A stretch of 64,000 nt of DNA, from NCBI GenBank assembly GCA_016630955.3, contig CM049994.1, positions 372,001 to 436,000 on the forward strand. The letters are read 5' to 3'. Every line of letters starts with the position of its first letter. Position 1 is the stretch's first letter. Positions 12,240 through 21,555 of this stretch are shown here, in pieces. The notes under the pieces are model-generated. The model did no database searches, was not told the origin of the DNA, and saw only the letters and a program-made list of their open reading frames with translations. The stretch comes from Didymella arachidicola. Taxonomy: Eukaryota; Ascomycota; Dothideomycetes; Pleosporales; Didymellaceae. Both the position numbers and the translations under genes were made by a program.

Positions 12240-13482
12240 GTAGAGAAAGGCTGTACGAGTGGTTAGAAGAAGATCAAAGATGGGCAAGAGGCGGCTGTGA
12301 CTTTGCTTTGGACCTATGTATCCTTAAGAGGTTCGCTTTGGCGCTTGCAGGATATGTTATGATATGCATGGGCGGCGAATGATGCATTGATTTACTCCTT
12401 CCCATTTCGTGTATGCCACTTACGAGTGTACAGACACGCAACGCTGAAATAAAGCCTCGCTGCTTAAATGGCCCCTCCAGATTTCAAACTTGCGAGCACA
12501 AAACCACCAAGTCATTGAGGATTGCAGTCCACTCCAACAAGACGCAAGATACGCTCTTTCAGCCTAATGCCGACATCCTGAAGCTCACGAGCTGCTTGGA
12601 AGCAAGCCCTCGCTTTCTTTTCCGGATACATGCACCTTAAAGCAGCGGCGAGACCGAGGCGACCTTTGTTGCGTCAACTGGAGCCGAGCAAGGCCACGGC
12701 GATGTTCTACAGCTTTCCACGACTGCTGCCAGGGAAATGATCATACGCCACCTACTCAAATTCAATCGTGGAATAGACGACAACCTAATGTCTTGGACGA
12801 ACTCGCCCTGTTCATGACAATATATGCTCCTTTCCGCGCAGTGGTTTCGAATCCTGCTCAAGTCAGGATCTCTATGGTGGATACTTCTGAACCACCCGCG
12901 GGAGCTTTCATGCCGGTAGTTACTCTGCTCGATGCGTTTGACATCACGATAGAAGATGACAGGAGACTTGACCAAAGATGGTTCCACGAAGAATACGTGT
13001 CCCAGGGTAGCTTGCACATTCCTTATGGCACAATGGAGATATTTATGTCAGAAACGATGATTGATCATGGTCTCTTCGACTGCTTTTCTTCATTCAGAGA
13101 TCTGCAAGGAGTCTAAGTCAACTTTAACAAGGGTATGCATATGTTCTACTTCGGCTGTGACTAGAGCCGAGATCGACTTTGCTCTGTACAAGCTCGCTAA
13201 GTACACTATGAAAGGGGAACTTTGATAGTATAACGATCACTACTGTTAAGTGTGAAAGTTGACAGACTATAGGCCCAGATGCAAAAGGTCTGTCAGCTCG
13301 GCGTGTCTATTTAGGCGATGCTTCAGCTGGTGTAACACGCACTGTGAAATCGTGGGCGTAAACCAGATGTGTGCGGTGCGACAATCTAGAACAGACTGCG
13401 TTGATGACATGTGCGTTATTGTCACGAACCTAAGCAAACTTCGAGCGTGTGGTCTCTTGCGGTTACAGTGCCCGAACTGGAC
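12240..13482. other. Intergenic, one unassigned open frame
   Basis: 1.2 kb between the ends of PTA1 and the GFA gene. An open frame on the plus strand (about 12736..13116) encodes a mildly acidic stretch (e.g. LLDAFDITIEDDRRLDQRW) but has no recognisable family or clean start. It could be a relic or chance. Confidence 0.3.
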
Positions 13483-13992
13483 CTACAACCCTTCTTTGGC
13501 TTTCTTCTCCCTCTCAATCTCCGCCACTCTTGCCTCTGCACTTTCCTTTGTGTAACTCCTACCGTCCATCTCCTTGTACTTCAGCTTCTCAAAGTCCAGA
13601 TCCTCAAACAGCCTCACATTGACTATTTTTATGCCGTCAAGGAAGCCAGGTCTGATGCTGCTCGCCATACAGGAGCTGCCGCAAGTAGTGCAGAAGTAGT
13701 GCGCGACTGAGTGCGATGCAAAGGAGTACGACTGGTATATATTAGCCACGCTTGGTGAGTGTCAGAGCCTGATGGATGTTACCTTGAGGTCTTCGAATTG
13801 GCCCTTGTTAAACGTAATCTGCTCGTCTGGAATGTAGATCAGGAGATAGCCATTGCGTGTGCAAATGCTGCAGTTGCAGCGTACGACTTCCGTGTCTTCG
13901 TGATAGAGCGGTGCTGTTGTGACATCGTATGGGACGGCGCCGCAGTGGCAAGATGCTTTGTATGTTTGTGTTGGTGTCTTGGTGTCGGACAT
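13483..13992 (-). CDS. GFA/CENP-V domain protein (glutathione-dependent formaldehyde-activating-like)
   Basis: Exon 1 is 13992..13783, exon 2 is 13731..13483, with a 51-bp phase-0 intron; 152 residues. The zinc-binding cysteines of the GFA fold are present: CHCG (C15, C17), CNCSIC (C39, C41, C44) and, after the intron, HYFCTTCG (C84, C87). The loop before the last pair (SYSFASHSVAHYFC) is the usual family turn. Such small GFA proteins are common in filamentous fungi; most have no proven substrate, and true S-(hydroxymethyl)glutathione synthase activity is known only for a few bacterial members. The intron falls at a natural place just before the second zinc half-site. Confidence 0.85.
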
Positions 13993-14636
13993 GATGTTCG
14001 TCTTATTCTGATGAAGACGTTAGATGAAGTGGCAAGGAAAGTGCGAATAGTTAATGCATTCAAAATTTTGTGCAATCGCTCTGTTTTAGCTAAAGTTGCT
14101 GCCTGATCTTGGCTCTTGTCCTCTGGCCTTGTTCGCATGGTCTCCCATTTTGAGAAGTCTATAGGTATTGGACGCGGTGAGCCGACCCCACAACGCAAAT
14201 GCAATGCAAGCCTCAGGCCCCCAGCCAACCGAACGCGTTAAGCGAGTGCGTGAAACACGCGAAGTCGGCTGACTGTGGTGCCCCGCGTAGATTTAATGAG
14301 TGGAGAAAGTATATAGAGGCTGAGGATCGAGGACGCAAGCTGCCGCTGGACCAACAGGAACTAAGACCATAGCTGTCTGCCTAATAGGAAGTATTAAGTA
14401 TTACGCAGGGCGCACCTACAATCTTAACGATTTATTATCAGGTCTGGCCATGCCTGGCTGGGTGCTGACGATATACACAGTAGTACTGTTCCGGCTAGGG
14501 CTCCCTATCAGAGTGAGTCGTGATACCTTTTGGGTTGCCAAGGTTGCTTGCCGCGGTGGCCGGAGCCCGGGCTTGACAGTCTAGAGTTATCTTATGTGTA
14601 ATGTAGAATTAAAAACTCTTAGACGCTTTATTCATA
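13993..14636. other. Intergenic left flank of transposon cluster
   Basis: About 640 bp holding the GFA upstream region and, toward 14400-14636, AT-rich sequence that borders the transposons. The TA target site of the first element is at 14635-14636. No gene seen. Confidence 0.5.
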
Positions 14637-16470
14637 ACGCCAACCACCACCGGATGGCGCACCCCACCGGAATGGCGCACCCTGTAGCAAATTTATCTTT
14701 ACACCTCAATATTTCAGCACCACAACAAGAAATTTAAACGTACAATAGCTTAAATTAATCCTCTATCTCTATTACATCTTGCTGGCAAGTGCGCTTATTA
14801 TGCCCTATCCTGCCGCATGTTGTACAGCACCGTTTAACTTTACTACTGCTACCTACCTGCGCACCTTCTCCCTTAGTCTCAGCCTTAGCGTCTTTCTCCT
14901 TTAGTATTTCCTCTGCCTCTGCCTGCGAGAGAGTCCCGCCTTCCTGAATCCGCTTCTTTTTACGCCTCTTACGCTCAGAAGCAGCCTTGTTTGCCTGTTC
15001 AAGCTGGGCTATCCTTGCCTCAAGTAGCGTGTGCGAATAGTCCCTCTTTGCAGACCCCCTTTTAACCTGTAGGACCATCTCAATAATTGAGTCAGGAGAG
15101 GAACTCCTATGTTCTCTTATCCTCTTAATAATAAGAGTTGTTTGGCTATCAATTTCAATCGCGTTGGTTGGTGTTTTAGGTTGCCAGTTGGTAGGCCCAG
15201 GCAGAGGCGGTGTTGGCGTACGAGGCTTAACTTCAAGCCTTGACAGCACCGCCTCTGGGTCAAGTGGGACCAAGCCAGTTGCTCTAAAGCTTGATAAGAT
15301 GTTGCTCTTTGAGATTGCCTTGTTGTATACTGGTTGAAACGTTGCTAAGAAGGCCTTTTTGTCCACGTGGGTAATGTAACTGTCTGCCAAGCTTTTGATC
15401 TCCTTCTTGTACGCCTGCTTCAGCGGGGCAAAGCACCCAACGTCAAGTGGCTGCAGGATGTGAGAGGCGTGCGGAGGCATACAGAGGGCAATAATCTTGC
15501 TTTCCTCGCAGAGATTCTGGAATTCGAGCGACTTGTGACTCTCGTGGCCATCGATAATCAGCAGCCGATGGCTACCTACAGTAGCAGCCTCTGTGTGCTG
15601 GATAAAGTGCTTTAGCCAGGCAAGGCCAAGCTCATTAGTAGTCCAGCCATTCTTGCTAACCCCAATCCTCCAATCTTTTGGGTTGTTAACGTACCAGGCC
15701 TTGTCGTGGTGCTTTGCTTTGAGGATGAAGAAGGGTGGGACAGACCAGCCCATCGCGTTGATACAAGCAATCAAAGTTATCCACTCACGATCGCCAGGCT
15801 GAAGGCTGAGTGGTGCACGACGTCTCTCAGACGCAGTCACTACCTTAACTGACCCTCCAACGCCTATCTGGAAGCCAGTCTCGTCAAAGTTGTAGGTATC
15901 TTGGTCCAGGATGCCGTACTTGGCTTTAACGTTGCGTATAAGGTCGAACCAGGGACTGATAATTGCTGTATCGCTGTACAGAACTCTCCGGTAATCTCTC
16001 AGTCTAGAAACCTGAGACCTAACCTCAGGTTTCCGCTGGATAAACCTGTAGGTCCAGTTTTCTCCAACCTTGCCCCCATCGCGAGCAGCCAACAGTTGAT
16101 CAGCCATCTCTCGCACATAAGTAAGCGTAGGAGCAAATCCTCGCGCGTCAAGCTTTCTTATATGTTGAACAAGCACCTCCTCTTCTTGCTTTGTAAGCCG
16201 AGAGCAATTGGGGTAGATAACGCGTTGAGAAGCTGGTTTGGCGCGTTGCCTTCGAAGAGTACTTTCAGGCACGTTGTAGACAGCAGCAGCGCGTCGCTGG
16301 CTTAGGTTCGCATTAGAATTAATAGCTCTAATAGCAAGCTTAATTCTATCTTCACGAGAAAGTAATTCAAGATCAATTTGTTGCGACATCGTTGGTGGTG
16401 GTCAAAAGAGGTGTGGTCTTGGCAAGGTGCGCCATTCCGGTGGGGTGCGCCATCCGGTGGTAGTTGGCGT
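14637..16470 (-). mobile_element. Pogo/Fot1-type DNA transposon A (intact, 1834 bp)
   Basis: Bounded by TA at 14635-14636 and 16471-16472. Terminal inverted repeats of 45 bp, 14637..14681 and 16426..16470, differ at one base. Within each repeat a 17/18-bp motif beginning CCACCGGA and ending TGGCGCACC occurs twice in tandem. The element holds a single uninterrupted transposase gene on the minus strand. Near-identical ends and an open frame suggest recent insertion and possible activity. Confidence 0.95.
14755..16389 (-). CDS. Transposase of element A (DDE_1, pogo/Fot1 class)
   Basis: 544 residues, no intron. The N-terminus has a psq-type helix-turn-helix (SQRRAAAVYNVPESTLRRQR), then a CENP-B/Tc5-like HTH around residues 60-125 (GFAPTLTYVREMADQLL). 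The DDE core has Asp169 (YNFDETGFQIG), Asp280 (LLIIDGHESH) and Asp316 (HILQPLDVGCFAPL), 35 residues between the last two. A charged coiled-coil follows, and the protein ends in a CCHC-type zinc knuckle (CCTTCGRIGHNKRTC), a tail seen in some fungal Fot elements. All catalytic residues are present and the frame is unbroken, so the protein may be functional. It excises and reinserts DNA at TA sites. Confidence 0.95.
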   Translation of the reverse strand: MSQQIDLELLSREDRIKLAIRAINSNANLSQRRAAAVYNVPESTLRRQRAKPASQRVIYPNCSRLTKQEEEVLVQHIRKLDARGFAPTLTYVREMADQLLAARDGGKVGENWTYRFIQRKPEVRSQVSRLRDYRRVLYSDTAIISPWFDLIRNVKAKYGILDQDTYNFDETGFQIGVGGSVKVVTASERRRAPLSLQPGDREWITLIACINAMGWSVPPFFILKAKHHDKAWYVNNPKDWRIGVSKNGWTTNELGLAWLKHFIQHTEAATVGSHRLLIIDGHESHKSLEFQNLCEESKIIALCMPPHASHILQPLDVGCFAPLKQAYKKEIKSLADSYITHVDKKAFLATFQPVYNKAISKSNILSSFRATGLVPLDPEAVLSRLEVKPRTPTPPLPGPTNWQPKTPTNAIEIDSQTTLIIKRIREHRSSSPDSIIEMVLQVKRGSAKRDYSHTLLEARIAQLEQANKAASERKRRKKKRIQEGGTLSQAEAEEILKEKDAKAETKGEGAQVGSSSKVKRCCTTCGRIGHNKRTCQQDVIEIED

Positions 16471-16699
16471 TATCTCTTGTAGAACTAAGTTATTGTTACT
16501 GAATAAGCAGCACTAGCTACTCACGTAACACGAAGCGTCTAAGAATAACGTGCACGGCCACGTAGTGCACACCGGCGCGTAATGCACACCCCACCACCTT
16601 TTGCACCCCCAAATAAGTGAGGTTATTGCGCAACACCACAACGCTGCTATCACGAAACAATTTGGTGAATAAATCTATAGACTAATGCGAAACTTTAAG

Positions 16700-18601
16700 C
16701 TACCACAGTTTTCTTGGGGGACGCGTGTTGCGGCCAGTAGATGCCCTAGTAGGTGGTGGTGGTGAGGGCGACCTGTGAGGCATCCACCGACTTCGCACAG
16801 CACCACCACCACGAACCTTGGTTGTTTTTGATCGCGATTGCTGTGAGGCCTTGCTCTTTACCTGTTTAGGCAATTGAGTACTTTTTCCTACAGTTTTATC
16901 GCGCTGCTGAGCTGCTTTAGCTGCTTTGCGAGCGTCGGTTTCAGCGCGCTTTGCAGTCTGTGCCTGAGCAGTCAACACCTTCCTCTTCTCTTGCTCTACA
17001 CGCTTCTCTTCTTGCTCCTTTGGTTTAAGAAGCTTCCTCTGGTGTTCAAGCTGCTTCTTAGTAGCTTTTGCTGCCTCTGCTGCGCGCTCAAGGTCCTCTT
17101 TTGCCTGGAGTTCTTGTTTTGCGCGCTCAATGCGACTAGGACTCCAGAGAACTGCACCATCACCCTCATTACCGTCGATAGGTTGTAGAGGCAGTACCTT
17201 CCGCTTCTTCCTCTTCTTCTTGTTTGTACTTAGAGCCTCTTCTAGCCCTGTAACTCTATGTTAAACAACCTCTAATTGCACGTGAAGTTAGTGAAGCGCT
17301 TGATTAAGTGCCTCATCAGCACTAGACTTATCCTCTTCTCTTGCACGCTTAAGTAGCCTTTGAGTCTTGTGCCAACTAGGTGGTTCTAGTGCAGGCTTAA
17401 GCCTAGTAGGCTCTGGGGTTGTGCTAGATGACATTAGTGTTGTATTTTTAAACTTCTTAAGCACAACGTCGGCATCTGGTGGGTGGATTCTAGTCCACTC
17501 AAAGGCCTGTTCAACAAGGTCTTTAGTGAAGGTCTTCTTCCACGCTGCCCAGAAGAGTGGGAAGAAGTCGCTCTGAGCTACAGGCGCCCACCCCTCAGTG
17601 GTGTGGCCGCGATAAAGGAGCTCTTTAGAGTAGTGATGTGCCAGTGACCTATAGCACGCCACATTAAGCGGCTGAAGCGCGTGAGTAGCATGCAGAGGGA
17701 ATAGAAGTAGCAGAATCTTGTTAGCATGAGCGTACTCAATGAAAGCCTTTGTAACGTGGCTGCCGTGACCATCAAGGATCAAGAGTCTGTACTTCCCTCG
17801 CGCTCTGACTCTGGTATAGCGATCAAACACCTGCTCAAGCCAGGCAAGACCAAGAGCATCGTTCGTCCAGCCATTTAGTGAGGTGCCAAAGTGTACACAG
17901 TCTTTCTTTGCTTCGTGTTCCTTCAACCAGCTGTGTTGCACAGTAAGGGAAGATGAAGGATAAATGACTGCAGGCGGCAACGCAAAACCATCAGCTCCTA
18001 TTTCTCCAACCACTGTTACCCACTGCCTGTTGCCATCATGAGATGCTAGTTTGAATCTCTGGAGTCCAAAGAGCTGCTTGTCAAAGATTCTAACGCTCTT
18101 TCCTATTACTCCAATCATGAAGCCCTTCTCATCCATATTGTATGTATTTCCCACCTCTATCGCATGCTGTTTTATTGTACTGTGCAGGAGATTGAAATAG
18201 AGGCGAAAGGAATCATAAGAAGCAGCGTCGTGACGCTGCTTCTCCATAGGCGCTGACCAAGCGGTGAGGAGCTCGTTGGGGTAACGATGAAGGAAGCAAG
18301 AAATCCATCGATCGCTCGGCGGCCACCTGCAGAGAGGCGTGATCATTCTTACAAGCAGCTTCCTTATAGGCATAAGGTGTCTCTCTGTGAGCGATTTGAC
18401 GTACTGTACAATCTCTACCTCATCGCGCGGGTGGAGAACCAGCTGGTCTTTTGCCTTGTCTTCACGCGACGCGCATACGCCGCGGTGACGGCGCGTCAAA
18501 GTTGAGCGGCAGCAACTATGTTTTCTCGCAAGAGCTTGGTACGAAAAATGATCATCTGGTCCCAAAGTATCTAGCTCTGCAAGGGCTTCTTCCAACGGCA
18601 T
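16700..18601 (-). pseudogene. Transposase of element B, broken by two stops and a missing catalytic Asp
   Basis: One continuous frame of 634 codons interrupted by TAA at 17290..17288 and TAA at 17263..17261. The N-terminal 437 residues hold an HTH region and a DDE_1 core with Asp157 (TYNMDEKGFMIG) and Asp277 (LLILDGHGSH). The third catalytic residue is Asn313 (HALQPLNVACY, codon 17665..17663), where elements A and C have Asp. The part after the stops is a Lys/Glu-rich coiled-coil ending STGRNTRPPRKLW, clearly related to element C. Lined up with C, the stops fall in a leucine heptad helix at ordinary polar positions. Each of the three lesions fits a single C-to-T (or G-to-A) change in CpA/TpG context, as RIP would make. 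Confidence 0.9.
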
Positions 18602-18678
18602 CGTGGTGTTGAGTTATTAGGGGGTGCAAAGTAGGTGCCAATGTTGGTGGGGTGTGCATCACGCGCCGGTGTGCACTA

Positions 18679-20778
18679 CCGAGTCCGTGCGCGTGACGCC
18701 CACCATCGCGTAACGCCCCGCTGAGATCCTATCGACTTGTTGAAAAATAAGGTTACTGAGCCACCAACAACAGCAAATATTGTATAATATTGTAGTAGAG
18801 TAGTAAATAGACCTATGTGAACTACTTGTGCTACTTGTATTTACTTGGAAGCCTAACGTTGCGTCCGCGGCGAGTAGTGACTGGTGGAGGAGCTGAGGGT
18901 GCCTCAGGGGCTTCTTTCGCACCACCAGCATCACCAGCTTGTTTCTGACGCTTATTGCTACCTGAGGTAGCTTTTAAGGCTTTACGCTTACCCTTTTGGG
19001 ATAATTGGATAGCAGTAGTAGCTTGACGAGCGTCCCTTTGACGCTGCGCTTCAGCTGCCTTCTTAGCCTTCTCCTGCACCCTCACCTCCTTAGCTCTCTC
19101 ACGCTCTGTACGCTTCTCCTGAGCCTCTCTTGCTCTCTGAAGCTTAATTGCTACTTGCTCTTGCTTCTGACGTAGCTTTTGAAGATGCTGCTCCTCCTGT
19201 TCTTGCTCATTGATCTTCCGACGATAGTGTGCCTCTCTGACCTTCCGAGGAGACCAAAATACAGGTTGACTTTGGTACTCCTTCCGCTGTTGGAGACTCA
19301 GGGGCTTACTCTTCTTATTGTGCTTCTTCCTGTGTGCAAGAGACTCCTGCAGGCCTTTGTTCTGCTCAGTAAGCAGCTCAACCTGGGCAGTAAGAGAGTG
19401 AATTGCCCCTGTCAGCTCCCGCACTGCCTCACTGTCAGGTTCCTTCACATGATCCTTAAGTACCTGCCTTATACGCCTCCAGTCTGTTGGTCTAAGAGCT
19501 CCTGATTGTTCTTCTTTGTCTGTATAAGTGTTGTTGACTTGTTTGAGTACAGCAGAGGCGTCAGGGGGCCATATCCCTGTGGCTGCAAAGGAGTTGACGA
19601 TTGTTGACTCCTGAAATGAGCTCTGCCACGCCGCCCAGAACAGGTGTAAGAAGTTTGATTTAGTGACTGGAGAGGTCCCCTGACTGCTTTGGAGGAACTG
19701 CGTAAGCTCATTTGAGTATGCTCGTGCCAGAGGTGAGAACAGGCAAACGTCCAGTGGCTGGAGCCTGTGTGTTGAGTGAGGGGGAAGGATCATCACGAGT
19801 ATCTTGCGTTGGTTGGCGTACTCAATAAAGTCAGGGGTAACGTGGCTCCCGTGGCCGTCAAGTATCAAAAGACGATACTTTCTCCGTGCTGTGGCCTTAG
19901 TAGCGCGATCGAACACCTGTTCAAGCCAGGCAAGAGCTATCTCGTTGTTGCTCCAGCCTGTACTAGATGAGCTGACAAAGACTGAGTGTTCCCCTGGCTT
20001 GATATCCTCCACCCAGCCTGAGTATATAGCTTGATTGGCTGCTGGGTATATGAGGCTTGCTGGCAGGGCTTCCCCTGAGGCACTTATGCAAGCAATAAGC
20101 GTGATCCACTCCCGTGAGCCGTCTTGGAGAGTACCTCTGACTTGCTTGCTGTCCCACAGTGGCCGGGAGAACACTCGTTTTGCACGTTCAAGTACCCCGA
20201 TCATGAAGCCCTTCTCATCCATATTGTACATGTGCTGAGGCTCAATGCTGTACTCAGCTATCTTGCTGTGTAGAAGTGTGAAGTAGGCCTCAAAAGAAGC
20301 CCCTGAGTCAGCTTGGTGGCGATTGCGATCCTTCCCTGTTGCCCATTTGGTGACCAGTTCAGCTGTGTGACGGTGGAGGAAGCGAGTAACCCAGCTATCA
20401 GAGACGCTGCTACCAGCTACTTTAGACGCGTAATTTCGGATTTGAAGCCTGTTAGGAGGGAATCCGTCCTCAGTAAGCTTATTAATAAGCTTAATAAGCT
20501 CTTGTTCTTCAGTGTTGTTGAGTTTCCGTTGGTTAACTGCTTTGACCTCCCTAGAAGTTGAAACCCCTTTGTGCCTCCGCGCTAACGTAGACCGATCAAC
20601 TCCCTTTGCTTTAGCAAACTTTGTGTATGAAAGTTGTTCTTTATGATTGCGCAAATCGAATTCTGTAGCCGCTTCTTGAATTGAGTCCATATTGACTGAG
20701 CTATGGGGTGTTGAAGATGGGGTGCGATTTGCTTAGCGGGGCGTTACGCGATGGTGGGCGTCACGCGCACGGACTCGG
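18679..20778 (-). mobile_element. Pogo/Fot1-type transposon C (intact, 2100 bp), nested in element B
   Basis: Flanked by TA at 18677-18678 and 20779-20780. The terminal inverted repeats are perfect over 44 bp: 18679..18722 and 20735..20778, beginning CCGAGTCCGTGCGCGTGACG. They contain the paired motif GCGTGACGCCC / GCGTAACGCCC, 17 bp apart. Insertion is at the TA inside the right terminal repeat of element B. Perfect ends and an open transposase mean C is the younger of the two. Confidence 0.97.
18831..20690 (-). CDS. Transposase of element C (DDE_1, pogo/Fot1 class)
   Basis: 619 residues, no intron. The N-terminus carries an HTH (SYTKFAKAKGVDRSTLARRH) and a CENP-B/Tc5-like second HTH near residues 60-110. 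The DDE core has Asp158 (MYNMDEKGFMIG), Asp278 (LLILDGHGSH) and Asp314 (HRLQPLDVCLFSPL), 35 residues between the last two. The C-terminal third is a long Lys/Glu/Gln-rich coiled-coil and a basic tail (RRGRNVRLPSK). All three catalytic acids are present. It is related to the broken transposase of element B across its whole length (shared LAWLEQVFDR, LLILDGHGSHVT, LFWAAW), and more distantly to A. Confidence 0.95.
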   Translation of the reverse strand: MDSIQEAATEFDLRNHKEQLSYTKFAKAKGVDRSTLARRHKGVSTSREVKAVNQRKLNNTEEQELIKLINKLTEDGFPPNRLQIRNYASKVAGSSVSDSWVTRFLHRHTAELVTKWATGKDRNRHQADSGASFEAYFTLLHSKIAEYSIEPQHMYNMDEKGFMIGVLERAKRVFSRPLWDSKQVRGTLQDGSREWITLIACISASGEALPASLIYPAANQAIYSGWVEDIKPGEHSVFVSSSSTGWSNNEIALAWLEQVFDRATKATARRKYRLLILDGHGSHVTPDFIEYANQRKILVMILPPHSTHRLQPLDVCLFSPLARAYSNELTQFLQSSQGTSPVTKSNFLHLFWAAWQSSFQESTIVNSFAATGIWPPDASAVLKQVNNTYTDKEEQSGALRPTDWRRIRQVLKDHVKEPDSEAVRELTGAIHSLTAQVELLTEQNKGLQESLAHRKKHNKKSKPLSLQQRKEYQSQPVFWSPRKVREAHYRRKINEQEQEEQHLQKLRQKQEQVAIKLQRAREAQEKRTERERAKEVRVQEKAKKAAEAQRQRDARQATTAIQLSQKGKRKALKATSGSNKRQKQAGDAGGAKEAPEAPSAPPPVTTRRGRNVRLPSKYK

Positions 20779-20797
20779 TACGTGGCCGTGCACGCTA

Positions 20798-21555
20798 AGT
20801 TAAGCTGAGGGGCGTTTTCATTACATGTAAATAGTCACTCAAATACCCGAGTTATTTCCTGGCGCTACACATCCCCAGAAAGTGGCTGAATGAGCCAGAC
20901 AGTTCGTTTTTAATTGCCATTTCTAGAACTTACTCCGTCCAAGGGAACATGTAATATGTATGTAAGACTCACTCCCTGTGGATTCGAATAAATTAGAGTT
21001 CCTTGAAACCTCAAATCTATGTGCCGTCACGAAGTCGACCGAGCATGTAAGAGAGGGAAGTGCTCTCCGATCGCGGCTTGCATATCATAAGATGTTCGTA
21101 ATGTCTGTCCTAGAACCTCGGATAACGAAGAGGTTTGCCTGTGCCTTGACCAAAACTCTGGCTATATTTGCGCTTGAGGCATTATTTAGTAGGCCCCGGA
21201 AGCATGCTAATTCCTTCGTTGTCGAACCATAGTTTGACGTTGGGTACGGTTGCTGTTAACATCAGGATCAACTGTATCTTGCCGTGGTGGACTCAATATT
21301 TTCCCGGGTCGCATTCTGATACTTACGAACCAGTGGCACTCATGACAAAGATTTTCTAAGTACAACACCTTTCGAAATATACATATCTGTCAGGAACATG
21401 GAGGTACTTGTGTCGCACGAGTATCGCTAAGCCGAGTGGAGTGACAGGAGGCGTTCCATGGTTGACCGCCAGGCTAATGTCCCTGCAGCTACAGTGCTGA
21501 CGTCTAGCATTAAAATTACTGTTCTTTCCCTCATCCTTAGCATTCAGCTACTACA
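20798..21555. other. Intergenic right flank of transposon cluster
   Basis: About 760 bp of unassigned, relatively AT-rich DNA between element B and the first 2EXR relic. No family was recognised in any frame. Confidence 0.4.

Larger units (their letters stand above)
14617..16544. repeat. 12-bp inverted repeat flanking element A
   Basis: TCTTAGACGCTT at 14617..14628 and its exact reverse complement at 16533..16544. The copies lie outside element A, and the right copy abuts the TA target of element B. Removing element A leaves the arms about 80 bp apart, which suggests an older palindromic sequence into which the transposons landed. The short length means chance is not excluded. Confidence 0.5.
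16548..20795 (-). mobile_element. Pogo/Fot1-type transposon B (decayed), interrupted by element C
   Basis: Left end begins at 16548 after TA (16546-16547); right end is 20795 followed by TA (20796-20797). The left terminal repeat (ACGTGCACGGCCACGTAG...) matches the right one for about 48 bp with two mismatches only after element C (18679..20778) and one TA are removed: the outer 17 bases of the right repeat lie at 20779..20795 and the inner part at 18611..18678. Without the insertion the element is about 2146 bp. Its transposase has two in-frame stops and a lost catalytic Asp, so it is non-autonomous at best. Confidence 0.92.

Noticed and set aside
12736..13116. Possible small protein between PTA1 and the GFA gene
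   Set aside because: Frame is open but has no good start or family; kept only as part of the intergenic note.
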